A DNA stretch of 64,000 nucleotides from Phytophthora sp. 'mugwort' (lineage: Eukaryota; Oomycota; Peronosporomycetes; Peronosporales; Peronosporaceae). The position numbers and the translations under genes were made by a program. The notes below the pieces were generated by a model. The model was not told the DNA's origin. It searched no databases and saw only the letters and a program-made list of their open reading frames with translations. The DNA is taken from NCBI GenBank assembly GCA_033558025.1, contig JAUCEF010000014.1, positions 1,240,001 through 1,304,000 on the forward strand, in the 5' to 3' direction. Below are positions 55,433-64,000 of this stretch, one piece after another (within the stretch, counting starts at the first letter, position 1; every line of letters starts with the position of its first letter).

Positions 55433-55627
55433 TCGATAGTAGAGCAGGCCACCGGCCCACTCGTATCAATGGATCCGGGCTCTCTGATGTGGCATGAGCC
55501 ACTCTGCCTTGGCTTCCTTGTCAGCGGCAAGGAAACGCACCAGAGGTGCCAGGGCTTCATCGCCCCGATACGCCATGCGTATCGGATCGTACATATCGAT
55601 CATGGCACGGCTTATGCGCGCCAGCTC

Positions 55628-56035
55628 TTAGTCCGGCCAGCGTGAAAACGCATCGGCAAGCAGGTTGAGCTTGCCAGGCTTGTACTCGACGCGGAAGTTG
55701 TATTCCGCGAAGAAGGACAGCCACCTCGCCATTCTTTGGGACAGATGGGGTGAATTTGTCGCCGTCCGTAAGGATGCGTGATCTGTGCAGATCGTGAAGG
55801 GCTGTGAGCCCAGGAGGTGCACCCGAAACTTGACAAGGGCGTCCATGGCACGCAGCTCCTTGTCATGAACGGGGTAGTTCCGTTTGGCAGCCTTGAGCTG
55901 ACTGGACTGAAACGAGATCACTCGCTCACACCCTGCAGCATCGTTCTGCAGCAGTTCACATCCGATTGCATAATCGGATGCATCGCAGATGACCCTGAAC
56001 GGCTTCGTCCCGTCCGGCAGTGCCAGGACAGGCAT
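55628..56035 (-). pseudogene. gypsy RNase H
   Basis: FRVICDASDYAIGCELLQND begins the RNase H fold (catalytic Asp in CDASD). YPVHDKELRAMDALVKFRVH gives the Glu region, and ICTDHASLRTATN the third acid. It ends in LLADAFSRWPD. This segment is readable for 135 codons. Confidence 0.85.
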
Positions 56036-56172
56036 CTTCGGAAGGCTTGCCTTGACATTGCCAGAGGCTTCCTGGTGACGCCCCCAGTATCAGTCAGTAT
56101 CCTTCTTCAGAAGATCCGACAAGGGTTTAGCCAGACCCGCGTACTCTTAGCTGTTCTTATGGAGGTAGTTGT

Positions 56173-56777
56173 CTAAGCCCAGCCACTTCTGCAGGTCCTT
56201 CTGGGACCTTGGCGTTGGTCAAGCCGGAATGGCCTTGACTTCTCCGGGTCGGCTCGAACGCCGACGTTGCTAACGAGGCAACCCAGAACTTTGATCTCTT
56301 GCGCCGCGAAGACGCACTTGTCGATGTTGGCATAGAGCTTGTTCGCTCTCATGACCTCCAACACTCGACGGAGGTGCTCCAAATGCACCTCCATAGCCGT
56401 CTTGCCTCCCTCGGCACGGCTATGGACGAAGATGTCGTCGAAGTACGACTGTGCGTACGCACGCCGTCGTCTAAACAACTGCGCGATCAGGCGATTGAAC
56501 ATCGCCGGGGCATTAGACATGCCCTGTGGCATCACAAGCCATTCCCAGAGCATACTGCTCGGGATGCTCACTGCGGTGAGCGGATGTCGTTCTATCATCC
56601 GGATCTGGCAGTATCCGTCCACCGGATCCAGGGCGCTGTATAACTTGCACCCGGCCAAGCTGTTTAACAACACATCCTTTCGCGGGATAGGTGTCTGGGC
56701 CAGCACCGTTGCGCTGTTCAGCTTGTTAAAAGCATGAACCAGGCGCCACTTACTGTTCGGCTTCCGATTATAGAAGG
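56173..56777 (-). pseudogene. gypsy reverse transcriptase core
   Basis: KPNSKWRLVHAFNKLNSATV, LYSALDPVDGYCQIRM (the first-Asp motif, D-P-V-D-G-Y-x-Q), VMPQGMSNAPAMFNRLIAQL and YFDDIFVHSR (the F-D-D variant of the catalytic box), then DKCVFAAQEIKVLGCLVSN. Its N-terminal neighbour lies inverted at 56778-56999. Confidence 0.9.
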
Positions 56778-56999
56778 TTAATGAAGGAGTTCGAGGACGT
56801 GGAGTGTAAGGATCCACCGTCTCAACTTCCACCGGATCGTGTGATCAGGCACGCGATTGATCTCGTGCCGGGCACAAAGTACTGTGTCACCAGACAATGG
56901 CCACTGCCTCCAGATCAGTGCGAGGCCATTGATGCCTTCGTCGCCGCAAAGGCCAAGCAGGCATGGTGCGGGAATCGAAATCCCCGCACTCGACGCCAA
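56778..56999 (+). other. ~222 bp inverted segment of gypsy pol
   Basis: On the plus strand this reads PPDRVIRHAIDLVPGTKYCV and TRQWPLPPDQCEAIDAF ending ESKSPHSTP-like, which is the segment that normally precedes the KPNGKWR block of oomycete gypsy reverse transcriptase. The flanking pol DNA on both sides reads on the minus strand. Restoring the orientation would place it exactly between NPKYPV and TFYNRKPNSKW, so it is a clean inversion. Confidence 0.85.
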
Positions 57000-58330
57000 T
57001 AGAGGTCACACTGGATACTTCGGGTTCTTGAGAATCTCAGAACCCAAGCGCGAAGCACACTGAGAGGAGAATGCCTCCAGGACGCCCTCGTCCATAACCG
57101 AGGAGGGGTCAATTTCTCTGGAGTGGACTCCTACTTCAAGGGTACCACCTCCGCGGTTTCTCCTGCCTTCAGGTCGGCCAGGAATCGGTCAGCGTCATCT
57201 CCTCGAGGTTCAGGAGCTCTTGACACCTCTGGCAGCGACTCTAGCTGGATGCCGCCTGCCTTGACCCGATGGCCGGCCTCGCCGTCGAGGATGTGATAAC
57301 CCCCTTCGACTGGCCGCGTCGGAAGAACCTGGGCCCTGGGTTCCGAGTCGCTTGAAGCGCCAACAGTCTGAAATGACTTCAGACTCGACTTGCGGTGTCG
57401 ATTATGTCGTCGTTGACGGCGACCGCGACGTGGTACTCCTTTACCCACGACTGTGGACGCTCATTGACGACGTCCAAAGCTTCCAGGGATTCGTGTGGAA
57501 CATTGTTACCCACACAGGTAGTGCATTCCGCCACTTCTTCTTCAGTTATGGTCTCGGCGGCCCGGTGTGGAACAAGGTTACCCACACAGGAAGCGCGTTC
57601 TGCGCCTTCGTTTGTGTGTGGGCGACTCGGTGTTGACTTAGGTTACCCGCCTGGTCGGTGTCACCCGGCACCGTCACTCTTGAAGCCTTGGCCACCGGTC
57701 TAGATTTCGTCGAGGGTCGAGGCTATCCTGTAAGGACTGTCGCACTCGACCAGGTGCAGCTTCTGCTGCCACCGCTTCTAGGGAGTCGCTCAATACGTCG
57801 GCGGCTCCCAAAAACTTCACTGAATGCTCTTGCATCCCGGCGCCCCTTTGGGACGCCCCAGTTCCTGGCAGATGTGGGAACATGACTCACCAATGCTCTG
57901 CCAGTAACTGCAGGCCGCCTGGCCTCGATGACTTTGTTTCGCCAATCGATCCATGGCTCATGTTTCTCGAGCCAGGGCATGCCCATGATCAAGTCATACT
58001 TGTCCATCGCTAGGACGGCAAATTAAACGATGCTGTCGAAGTCCTCGAATTTCACAGCGAGATCAACACGGATCTTGCGAAGGGTAATCACCGTTCCGTC
58101 GGCCAGTTGTACTGACACTGTCCCGTCGCCTTTGCTTTCTCGTAAAGCATCGGCCAACTTATTGCTGTTCTCCGCAACAGTCTGGCGGCGTGCGAAATGC
58201 TTTGACGCCCCGGAGCGATGGGTATATTCCCGTACACTTACGTGTACTACTAGCAGCCCAACGCTGCCCTTCTTCAATTTTCAGAGTGCAAAGACTCTCC
58301 GGGTCTACGTCTCCATGATGCGCGCCACCG
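57000..58330 (-). pseudogene. gypsy protease and linker to reverse transcriptase
   Basis: DKYDLIMGMPWLEKHEPWID (about 58005-57945) is the conserved segment after the retropepsin active site; the region above it (58277-58023) reads VQLADGTVITLRKIRVDLAV. The Asp-Thr/Ser-Gly active-site triplet is not clearly readable. The linker has a duplicated CVGNxVPH unit (57491-57540 and 57568-57615), then ADRFLADLKAGETAEVV (about 57180). Confidence 0.65.
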
Positions 58331-58459
58331 CGCACTGCTCATGAAGACTTAGATCTTACCCAGTAGGGCGTCCCGGCCCTACTGGTGTCCTGCGTTCCCC
58401 TGCCCATGGGGTCGCGGCCTTTGCCAGTGACCCTTGAGCGCGATGGACTTTGGAGGGAT

Positions 58460-59353
58460 ACGCTTTCCTTGTCCCCCCGCAGGACAGGCACGTGCCATGT
58501 GCCCTAGCTTACCACACCTATAACAGCGAATATCATGCTGCTCGGCGAGCCCAACTGGCCCGCTTGCCCCCCCCCCCCCCCCGACTTGGTGTCGCAGTCC
58601 CTGGCCACATCGCCACCGGCGTGGCGCCTGGCGGTGACTGTACTCCTCTTGGAGGGCGGCTTGGATCGCCTCTTCCAGAGTATTCCCTGCACCCGAAATA
58701 GCTGGGTGCGGGCCGGGCTACGCTTAGGCCGTCCATGAACACCGTCACCTTGATTTGTTCATGAAGTGGATTACCCAAGAGGGATGCGGTGTGCTCCCGC
58801 ATCTCCTGGACGTACTCGTGCAGCTCACGTCTTCCTTGTTTACATGACAGGAAGCGTAACCGCTGGCGGTACTCATAGTCTGCCAGGAGGAACGCGGCTC
58901 TAAGCTGTTCACACAGTTGAGCCTAGTATGCGAAGCATCCAGGCGTTGTCTCTTCCCGCGTGTACGCCCAACTTTTAGCACGCCCGCTAAGGTTGGAGAG
59001 TGCGACAGCCACTCGGAGGAGCTCCGAAGAGATGAGAGCCGCATCCATTGCGAGCTCTACTTCTCGGACCCAGAAGTGAAAGTTTTCACCTTCCTTCCCT
59101 TCATAAGGGTTTACTGTCAGCATTAACGGTTTGGGGTAGACCGGTTTCAGCTCTGCGGCCGGAACCTGCAGGTTGCTCCGAACATGTTCGATGAGTCCCC
59201 GCTCATACATGTCGAATGCGTGACCGCTTTCGACATGCTTAGCTTGCGTTGACGACGCCAAGCTGCGCAAGGCATCCACACCAAAATGCCAGTCATCTTA
59301 CGAACGGACTCGAACTGTGAGTCGTTCAGATGAGGAAACTCATTCCGGTCCAT
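58460..59353 (-). pseudogene. gypsy gag with CCHC zinc knuckle
   Basis: Capsid-type region: MLTVNPYEGKEGENFHFWVR, VALSNLSGRAKSWAY, then (shifted) LREQLRAAFLLADYEYRQRL-like and MREHTASLLGNPLHEQIKVT. The nucleocapsid knuckle CYRCGKLGHMARAC (C-x2-C-x4-H-x4-C) lies at about 58533-58490. An 18-base C run at 58567-58584 disrupts the frame. Two or more frameshifts. Confidence 0.8.
58567..58584. repeat. poly-C homopolymer
   Basis: 18 consecutive C in the gag relic; likely length-unstable and prone to sequencing error. Confidence 0.9.
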
Positions 59354-59404
59354 GTTGCTAGGACCCAGAGGTTTCAGGTAGTAACCCGCATAGGCGTGGA
59401 TTGA

Positions 59405-59419
59405 CTACAAGTGCTACCA
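59405..59419 (-). other. primer-binding site
   Basis: On the minus strand TGGTAGCACTTGTAG starts two bases after the LTR, complementary to a tRNA 3' end with CCA. Which tRNA it is I cannot say without a tRNA set. Confidence 0.65.
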
Positions 59420-59421
59420 AG

Positions 59422-59787
59422 TGTGACGGGGCACACAACACCTTGCGCACAGGAAGTGTGACTTCCGGAGAGTATACAAACTCTCAGTGAACGGCAGTTC
59501 ACAAGTCCCTGGCCTGTGGACTATTACCACAATTAGGTAGATTTAAGGCTGAATACATTTATAGGTGACCCCTTTAAATGCGTCTACATACTAACTATTA
59601 GTCATTTATAAAGTACCCTAGATGCTGTCCTATTGAGTGGCTCTGAAATCTTTGTACCATATCTCTGGTACCTATCCATGACGTCAATACCGTTGACGTC
59701 ATAGTGATGTTTGACTACATCACTTAGTGTACTTGGGTACACTTGTTCTGAAGAGTGACTTGGCACTCTTCATGTAACCCCGTTACA
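59422..59787 (-). repeat. right LTR (element 5' LTR), 366 bp
   Basis: Starts TGTGACGGGG, ends CCCCGTTACA, a near-perfect inverted end pair. It holds the uninterrupted site for the nested pogo element. Confidence 0.95.
59452..59502. repeat. three consecutive hairpins in the LTR
   Basis: GGAAGT-gtg-ACTTCC (59452-59466), GAGAGT-atacaa-ACTCTC (59468-59485), GTGAAC-ggca-GTTCAC (59487-59502), separated by 1 base each. In element orientation they lie in the last 80 bases of the LTR, next to the primer-binding site. Confidence 0.85.
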
Positions 59788-59792
59788 CCTAC
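59788..59792. repeat. target site duplication, right (CCTAC)
   Basis: Identical to 49888-49892. Confidence 0.9.
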
Positions 59793-59939
59793 CATGTGCG
59801 CTGGCAGTCCAGAGGATTAGAGAAGGTCTCGGCGCAAGGGGGATAACTGCCCTATTCGAAGCTACAACTTGGATACCTGCGGCTATTGCACCCGTTCCGG
59901 CTGATCCATCTTTCTCGAGGGATTTTGGTTTTGAAGTGA

Positions 59940-62930
59940 GGTACATTAATGTCATTTAACTATCGCTAACACCACCTAATGTCCATACCCTGCTCATGCC
60001 AGTAATGCTATCAGCAGGTCTGCGGCCTCGTTCGTGCTAGGCACAGGTGAGTGCCGTTCCCTGATGGTTACACTGTGCACCCCGGAGTCCTTTCCGGACT
60101 CTCGTCGACGTGTTCTTCTCGCCAGTGTTCACGTCGCCTGCTGCGTGCTTCGTGATGGTTGCCCATTGCACGCCACCGTTTGGATTTTCGCTGGCGTTCC
60201 ATTCCATGCTGTGACCTGTGGCTATCACAATCTGCATCAGCGCATGCGCCGTCTTGTTTTTCTCTCTCGGGTGCCCCTTCCAAGTGACGATGCCCACGGC
60301 GTCTGCCACCCGGCGCGTCGTCCAGTATGCTGTTTTCAATCTTTTCGCCCTGAGGGTGTTCTGGTGCCGTGTTGCCTGAGGGCGACCGGGTTATCCCCAA
60401 TAACATGGGCTGGTATCCAAGCAAAGCGTTTGCACGCTCTCTGTCCTTTAATAAGCCCCAGCTACATTGCATGCTGGTTCACCTCCATCCTGCCCGGGTA
60501 ATTTGTCCCGCTGAGGTATTGCACCTGGCAGTGTCCAGATACTGTGTGCGCTCTGACGACCACCACTCCGCTGGTCCCTGGCAGTGATGGCCCTTTGACG
60601 CCGCCAGCGTAAAACACCAAATAGCACGTGGCCGTGTATACAGGCGTCGCCGGCGCTCCTAGCCCGTGGTCACCTAGTATCGCGCAAATGATCCGTCCAA
60701 TCTTCCCCAATCTCGCTCTGTCCTCGTGTATGGCAGCCTCCTGAGTTATCCTCGCGTGTCCGCTGCGCAGTCGTGCCGCAAAGGCTGCTTCGTGATATCC
60801 TTGAGATACGTCTTGTGTTCATCAAAGTGTGCTACCCTCCCTCCATCTCCACACTACATGGAGGTATAGAGCTGCTCCGATACTCCAACATAGCGCTGTG
60901 ATCCGCTCAATGATGTCGCCCATTCTCCACTTCTCGTCCGCGTAGTCAGCAATTACCTTTCCGGTCGCCGCCGTGATGGCTTTGGGAGTATGATCCAGAG
61001 ACAAAGAGAAGATTGCCTCCTCGTAGTGTGGTAAGTCGGGGCCCAGCTGCCGTCCGTCGTGAGATCAACATGGCTCGTAGCCTACCTGCGCGGGGCATGT
61101 CGTCCAAAACACATGGTGTAGGTCCACTCGGCCATGCCGTGCGCATTCCACAGAGGGTAGTGAAGCCCAGCCGAGATAGGATTGTAGACGGAGAGCGCGT
61201 GGTGATTCACTCGAAACAATTGTTGTTCTCCCCTGGAGTCAACCCCACGATATTGCACAGTCTGCTCCACTTTAAAGCTGCAAGTCCTCTTGCCGCGTTT
61301 TTGCTGAGGCGCTTCCAATTCGCTGGCGCCTTGTTGCTAATTGCCGTTCCGTTGCCACGAGTCCTCTTGGTGAGCATTAGTCTGTAGTGCATTCAGGTGG
61401 CTGGCCATCGTCGGCGCCCCGCTCACAAGCATACCATTCGTGCCAGCCGTGGGTGCGGTTGAACGTTCGCCACGACGCCTTTGTCGCCCAGTACCCGTTG
61501 CATATGCGTTTCCAGTTCTTGGTGCGTCGTGACCTGGCCAGCCGTCAGTGACACGTCCTCCTCGCCGGCGTGTCTGACAATGCGCCCAGTTGCCGTTAAG
61601 GAGCACGTGATGTGTTCCTGACTGGCCGGTTTCGTGGCATACCGGATTCTCCCCGTGTGCTCCCCTCGCAGTAACAATTGAGAGAAGTTGAGCACAGTAC
61701 TGCATGAGGCGACCGATTTGGCGCCGTACGCCCCGTTGAACTGTCTAGTTAAAGCTGGGTGACACGCAGATCTCCTCTCGTTGACCAGGTCCAGTGGACT
61801 ATGTCCTTCAGTTGTTTGCCGAGTTGGCAGAGAAGCCGGAAATGAGTGTTGGGGTTCGTCACTTGGCCGTCACTGTCGTAGAGTCGAAGCATTTTCAGCG
61901 TCAAAAATGGGATCCATTCACTTCAAAACGAGCCATATCTGGCGGCTTCCTCGCTGATGTATTGTCGACTGAGGGTCCCTTGAATCTCCTGAGTATCCAT
62001 CATTAGTCGCCGTCCACTCCAGGTAAACACCAAGCCTCTATCAAAGTACGTCAGGCGGGGCAGTGCTGACACCATGTCAGCTTTCTCAGGTGCCATATCC
62101 ACTCCTCCGTACGTAGTACAACTGTGAATCCCGGTTGCCCAGATGTCATCGTCCAGCCTGAGCCCGTTGTGGTGCGACGCTACGATGGTTGACCGAGACA
62201 TACACCTGGCGGTCCACCGCGGGTCCCGACCCGTCGGCCAACACGTCACCGACAATTAGCATTTGCGGTGTGGAGTGTAGGCCCATTGACCCACTGTCAC
62301 TGCTGCCAGTGCTAGTAGCTCGACTTTCAAGTTTGGTATCGCCAGATCGCCGTGGTTTCGTGACAGGGAAGTCACGGTTCCGTTCAGCCACGCTCGTCCG
62401 TTCACTGGTCTGCCGTGAAGCGTCCATGCCAAATGAAGTTGTGAATTCGCCTCTGGAAAACCGCCACTATCGTCGTCGTCGGCCATTGGTGTCGGCCTAT
62501 GTAGAGCAGCTTTGCGATGACTATGGCTGCGACCAAGAGGCTCCGCTGATCGTTTTCTGGGATGCGAGAGCTAGTCTGGTCACGAGTTTTTTGTGCGCCA
62601 GCTCCCACGTGTAGTCCACGTCCGGGTTGCTGCCCACTTGAATCCCGAGATATCTTGGAAGTTAGTCTGTTGCCGGGAGCCGAAGAGGTGATGGTAATGT
62701 CGGCGAGCTGTGATCCGCCTCCGGATTCAGAGCAATCACGTGGGTTTTGCCTTCGTTGAGTTTGAGGCCCGAGGCCAGCGCGAAAATGCGTGTAATGGCC
62801 ATGATGATCGGTATTTCTCGGGCGAACCGTACATACGAGGCCGTATCGTCCGCGTAGCCCCCACCCCACATTTTAGGTTCTTTCTCGAGGGAGCTGGTTG
62901 AGAGTAGCTCTGACATGAGAATAAGCAATT
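59940..62930 (-). mobile_element. 5'-truncated LINE (non-LTR retrotransposon) relic
   Basis: Minus strand begins inside reverse transcriptase with GGGYADDTASYVRFAREIPI (Y-A-D-D box, about 62855-62800) and ASGLKLNEGKTHVIALNPEA. FQRRIHNFIWHGRF (about 62455-62415) is typical of the region after the catalytic core. Thumb/connection blocks follow (GLRLDDDIWATGI, about 62165-62125). A C-terminal RNase H-like end has TWKGHPREKNKTAHALMQIV (about 60280-60220). The endonuclease and reverse transcriptase N-terminal half are missing, as expected of 5' truncation. Multiple frame breaks. No poly-A end was located. Confidence 0.75.
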
Positions 62931-63150
62931 CTTCATCAGATTCAAGTTATTTAGGGACAGAGAAGGCAGAGGGGAATTGGTTTATGCCGAGTCCGGCCGG
63001 TATCCACCGGTATCCACCGGAGGATAGCGCTGGCGATAGCAGTCACATGATGATAGCAAACGACCGGACATGGCTACATGTCGATAGCATCGTAATCGAC
63101 TTAGGTAGTTACATAGCGACGCTTAAAACCGCTTCCACTGGCCGAGCAAT
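62931..63150. other. short unassigned spacer
   Basis: Contains a 10 bp direct repeat (GGTATCCACC) at about 62999-63018. No gene seen. Confidence 0.4.
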
Positions 63151-64000
63151 CTACAGCTCGATGACATTACGTTCGCGAACTATTTCTACCTCATGTACCC
63201 TGCTAGCTCGCTTCATGATACACTTACAAAGGCAAATCGCCAGTTGCAAAACAAGAAGAAGGGCCTCATCGGGAGGGGTGGATTTCTTAGATGGATTGGA
63301 TTAAAACTCGCGATGGCGTTGGAGCCAAGGCGAGGACCAGTGCGCAGCTATTGGAATAAAGTAGTTCCAGAGGGTTGTGTCGGCACGGCATGAGCCGCCA
63401 CACATCCTAGACCATCACGAGTGCCCTTTGGTCTCCTGCCAAGTAAGACCACCAGCAGATGATCCATGGTACGCCGTTCGTCCACTAATTGCGGCTTTTA
63501 ATAAGCAACGGCAAGCGGTTGTGACTCCAGGAGACATGCTATGCGTGGACGAGTGCATGCGTATGTGAAAGGGGACGAGAGGAAAGTATACGCCCGGCGG
63601 AATCCCCCATTTGACTAAATCAAAAGAAAACCAGAAGGTGTTGGCGCGGAAATCGAGCCCATCGCTGATGGAATACTGGAATCCTTCTTGGCATCGATAT
63701 TGGAAGGAGTGCACGCCAGCGGTTAAAGCCGTATAATGCGGAATTTGGAGAAGGTACATCAATAGTACTCCACCTGGCACAGCTATACGCGGGTAGCAAC
63801 CGCACCATTGTTGCAGACACGCTTTCGCATCGGTAAAGACGCTGGTGCAACTTGAGAACTTGAAATGACTTTTCTTCATTGAGGTTGTTAAAACCGCTTC
63901 ACGGGAGTTTCCGAAAACCTTACTTCTCGGAGTGGGCAAATGCAGACCACCGGCGACGATGGCGTACACGAACACTGTCACTTCCCGCAAAAGTCGTTCC
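63150..64000 (+). pseudogene. PiggyBac/PGBD-like transposase relic, runs off the window
   Basis: Plus frames in order: NRQLQNKKKGLIGRGGFLRW and AMALEPRRGPVRSYWNKVVP (about 63230-63370), then WYAVRPLIAAFNKQRQAVVT with PGDMLCVDECMRM (about 63470-63568), where VDEC is the second catalytic-acid region of PiggyBac-like DDD transposases. GGIPHLTK and KPEGVGAEI-like blocks follow (about 63598-63655, shifted), then NRTIVADT-like (about 63800), the third-acid region. Several frame breaks. The right end is outside the window. Confidence 0.75.

Larger units (their letters stand above)
49893..59787 (-). mobile_element. Ty3/gypsy chromovirus-type LTR retrotransposon, complete but inactive
   Basis: LTRs begin TGTGACG and end CGTTACA on the plus strand. 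The left copy is interrupted by a pogo-like element; the right copy is 59422-59787 (366 bp). A 5 bp CCTAC duplication flanks the whole. Coding runs on the minus strand in the order gag with CCHC knuckle, protease, reverse transcriptase, RNase H, integrase, GPY/F module and chromodomain, which is the chromovirus order. The primer-binding site lies next to the right LTR and the polypurine tract next to the left LTR, consistent with minus orientation. About 8.0 kb without the nested insert. Frameshifts, stops, an internal inversion and LTR divergence show it is old and inactive. Confidence 0.95.

Overview
The window looks like an accessory, transposon-rich stretch of a filamentous oomycete genome (Phytophthora-like, Peronosporales). 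The evidence is short 62-85 bp spliceosomal introns with GT...AG ends, an Inr/FPR-type core promoter (TCATTCCGCAAGTT) before one gene, a gene repertoire typical of oomycetes (M96-type protein, CCT-motif protein, WRKY19-like Cys/His-repeat protein, Thr/Pro-rich mucin-like secreted protein), and decayed MULE, pogo, hAT, Tc1, PiggyBac, gypsy and LINE elements. Species cannot be fixed from sequence alone. No rRNA, tRNA or CRISPR was seen.

Layout. 1-9.2 kb is repeat-rich and nearly gene-free: minisatellites, a fragment of pyruvate phosphate dikinase, an unknown relic and a decayed MULE transposase (minus strand). 9.2-24.1 kb is a gene island: TMTC-like O-mannosyltransferase (one frameshift), MED10 mediator subunit, IFT22/RABL5 GTPase (4 exons), a Cys-rich type I membrane protein (minus), an M96-like coiled-coil/START-like protein (3 exons), a frameshifted unknown gene, a CCT-motif protein (3 exons), a small basic protein (X) and a second Cys-rich membrane protein (Y, minus, convergent with X). 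24.5-36 kb is a transposon graveyard: hAT relic, a 2.98 kb pogo-like element with 28 bp ends, a SET-domain relic, two MULE relics (one with a 72 bp snap-back inversion) and a Tc1/mariner relic. 36.3-40.4 kb holds degenerate copies of X and of the X-Y pair flanking a rearranged gypsy relic. 42.8-44.4 and 47.0-48.9 kb hold two intact genes (WRKY19-like and mucin-like).

49.9-59.8 kb is one Ty3/gypsy chromovirus-type retrotransposon on the minus strand, bounded by a perfect 5 bp target duplication (CCTAC). It carries a pogo-like element nested in its left LTR, with the right LTR serving as the empty-site control. It also has a ~222 bp internal inversion in pol, a cluster of short hairpins near one LTR end, and an antisense reading frame that is conserved in the second relic copy. 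60-62.9 kb is a 5'-truncated LINE (minus), and a PiggyBac-like transposase relic runs off the right edge.

The expressed genes are not obviously one pathway; they are independent housekeeping, ciliary, transcriptional and surface genes. The most notable content is in the mobile DNA (antisense ORF, inversions, LTR hairpins) and in the X-Y gene pair with its degenerate duplicates.
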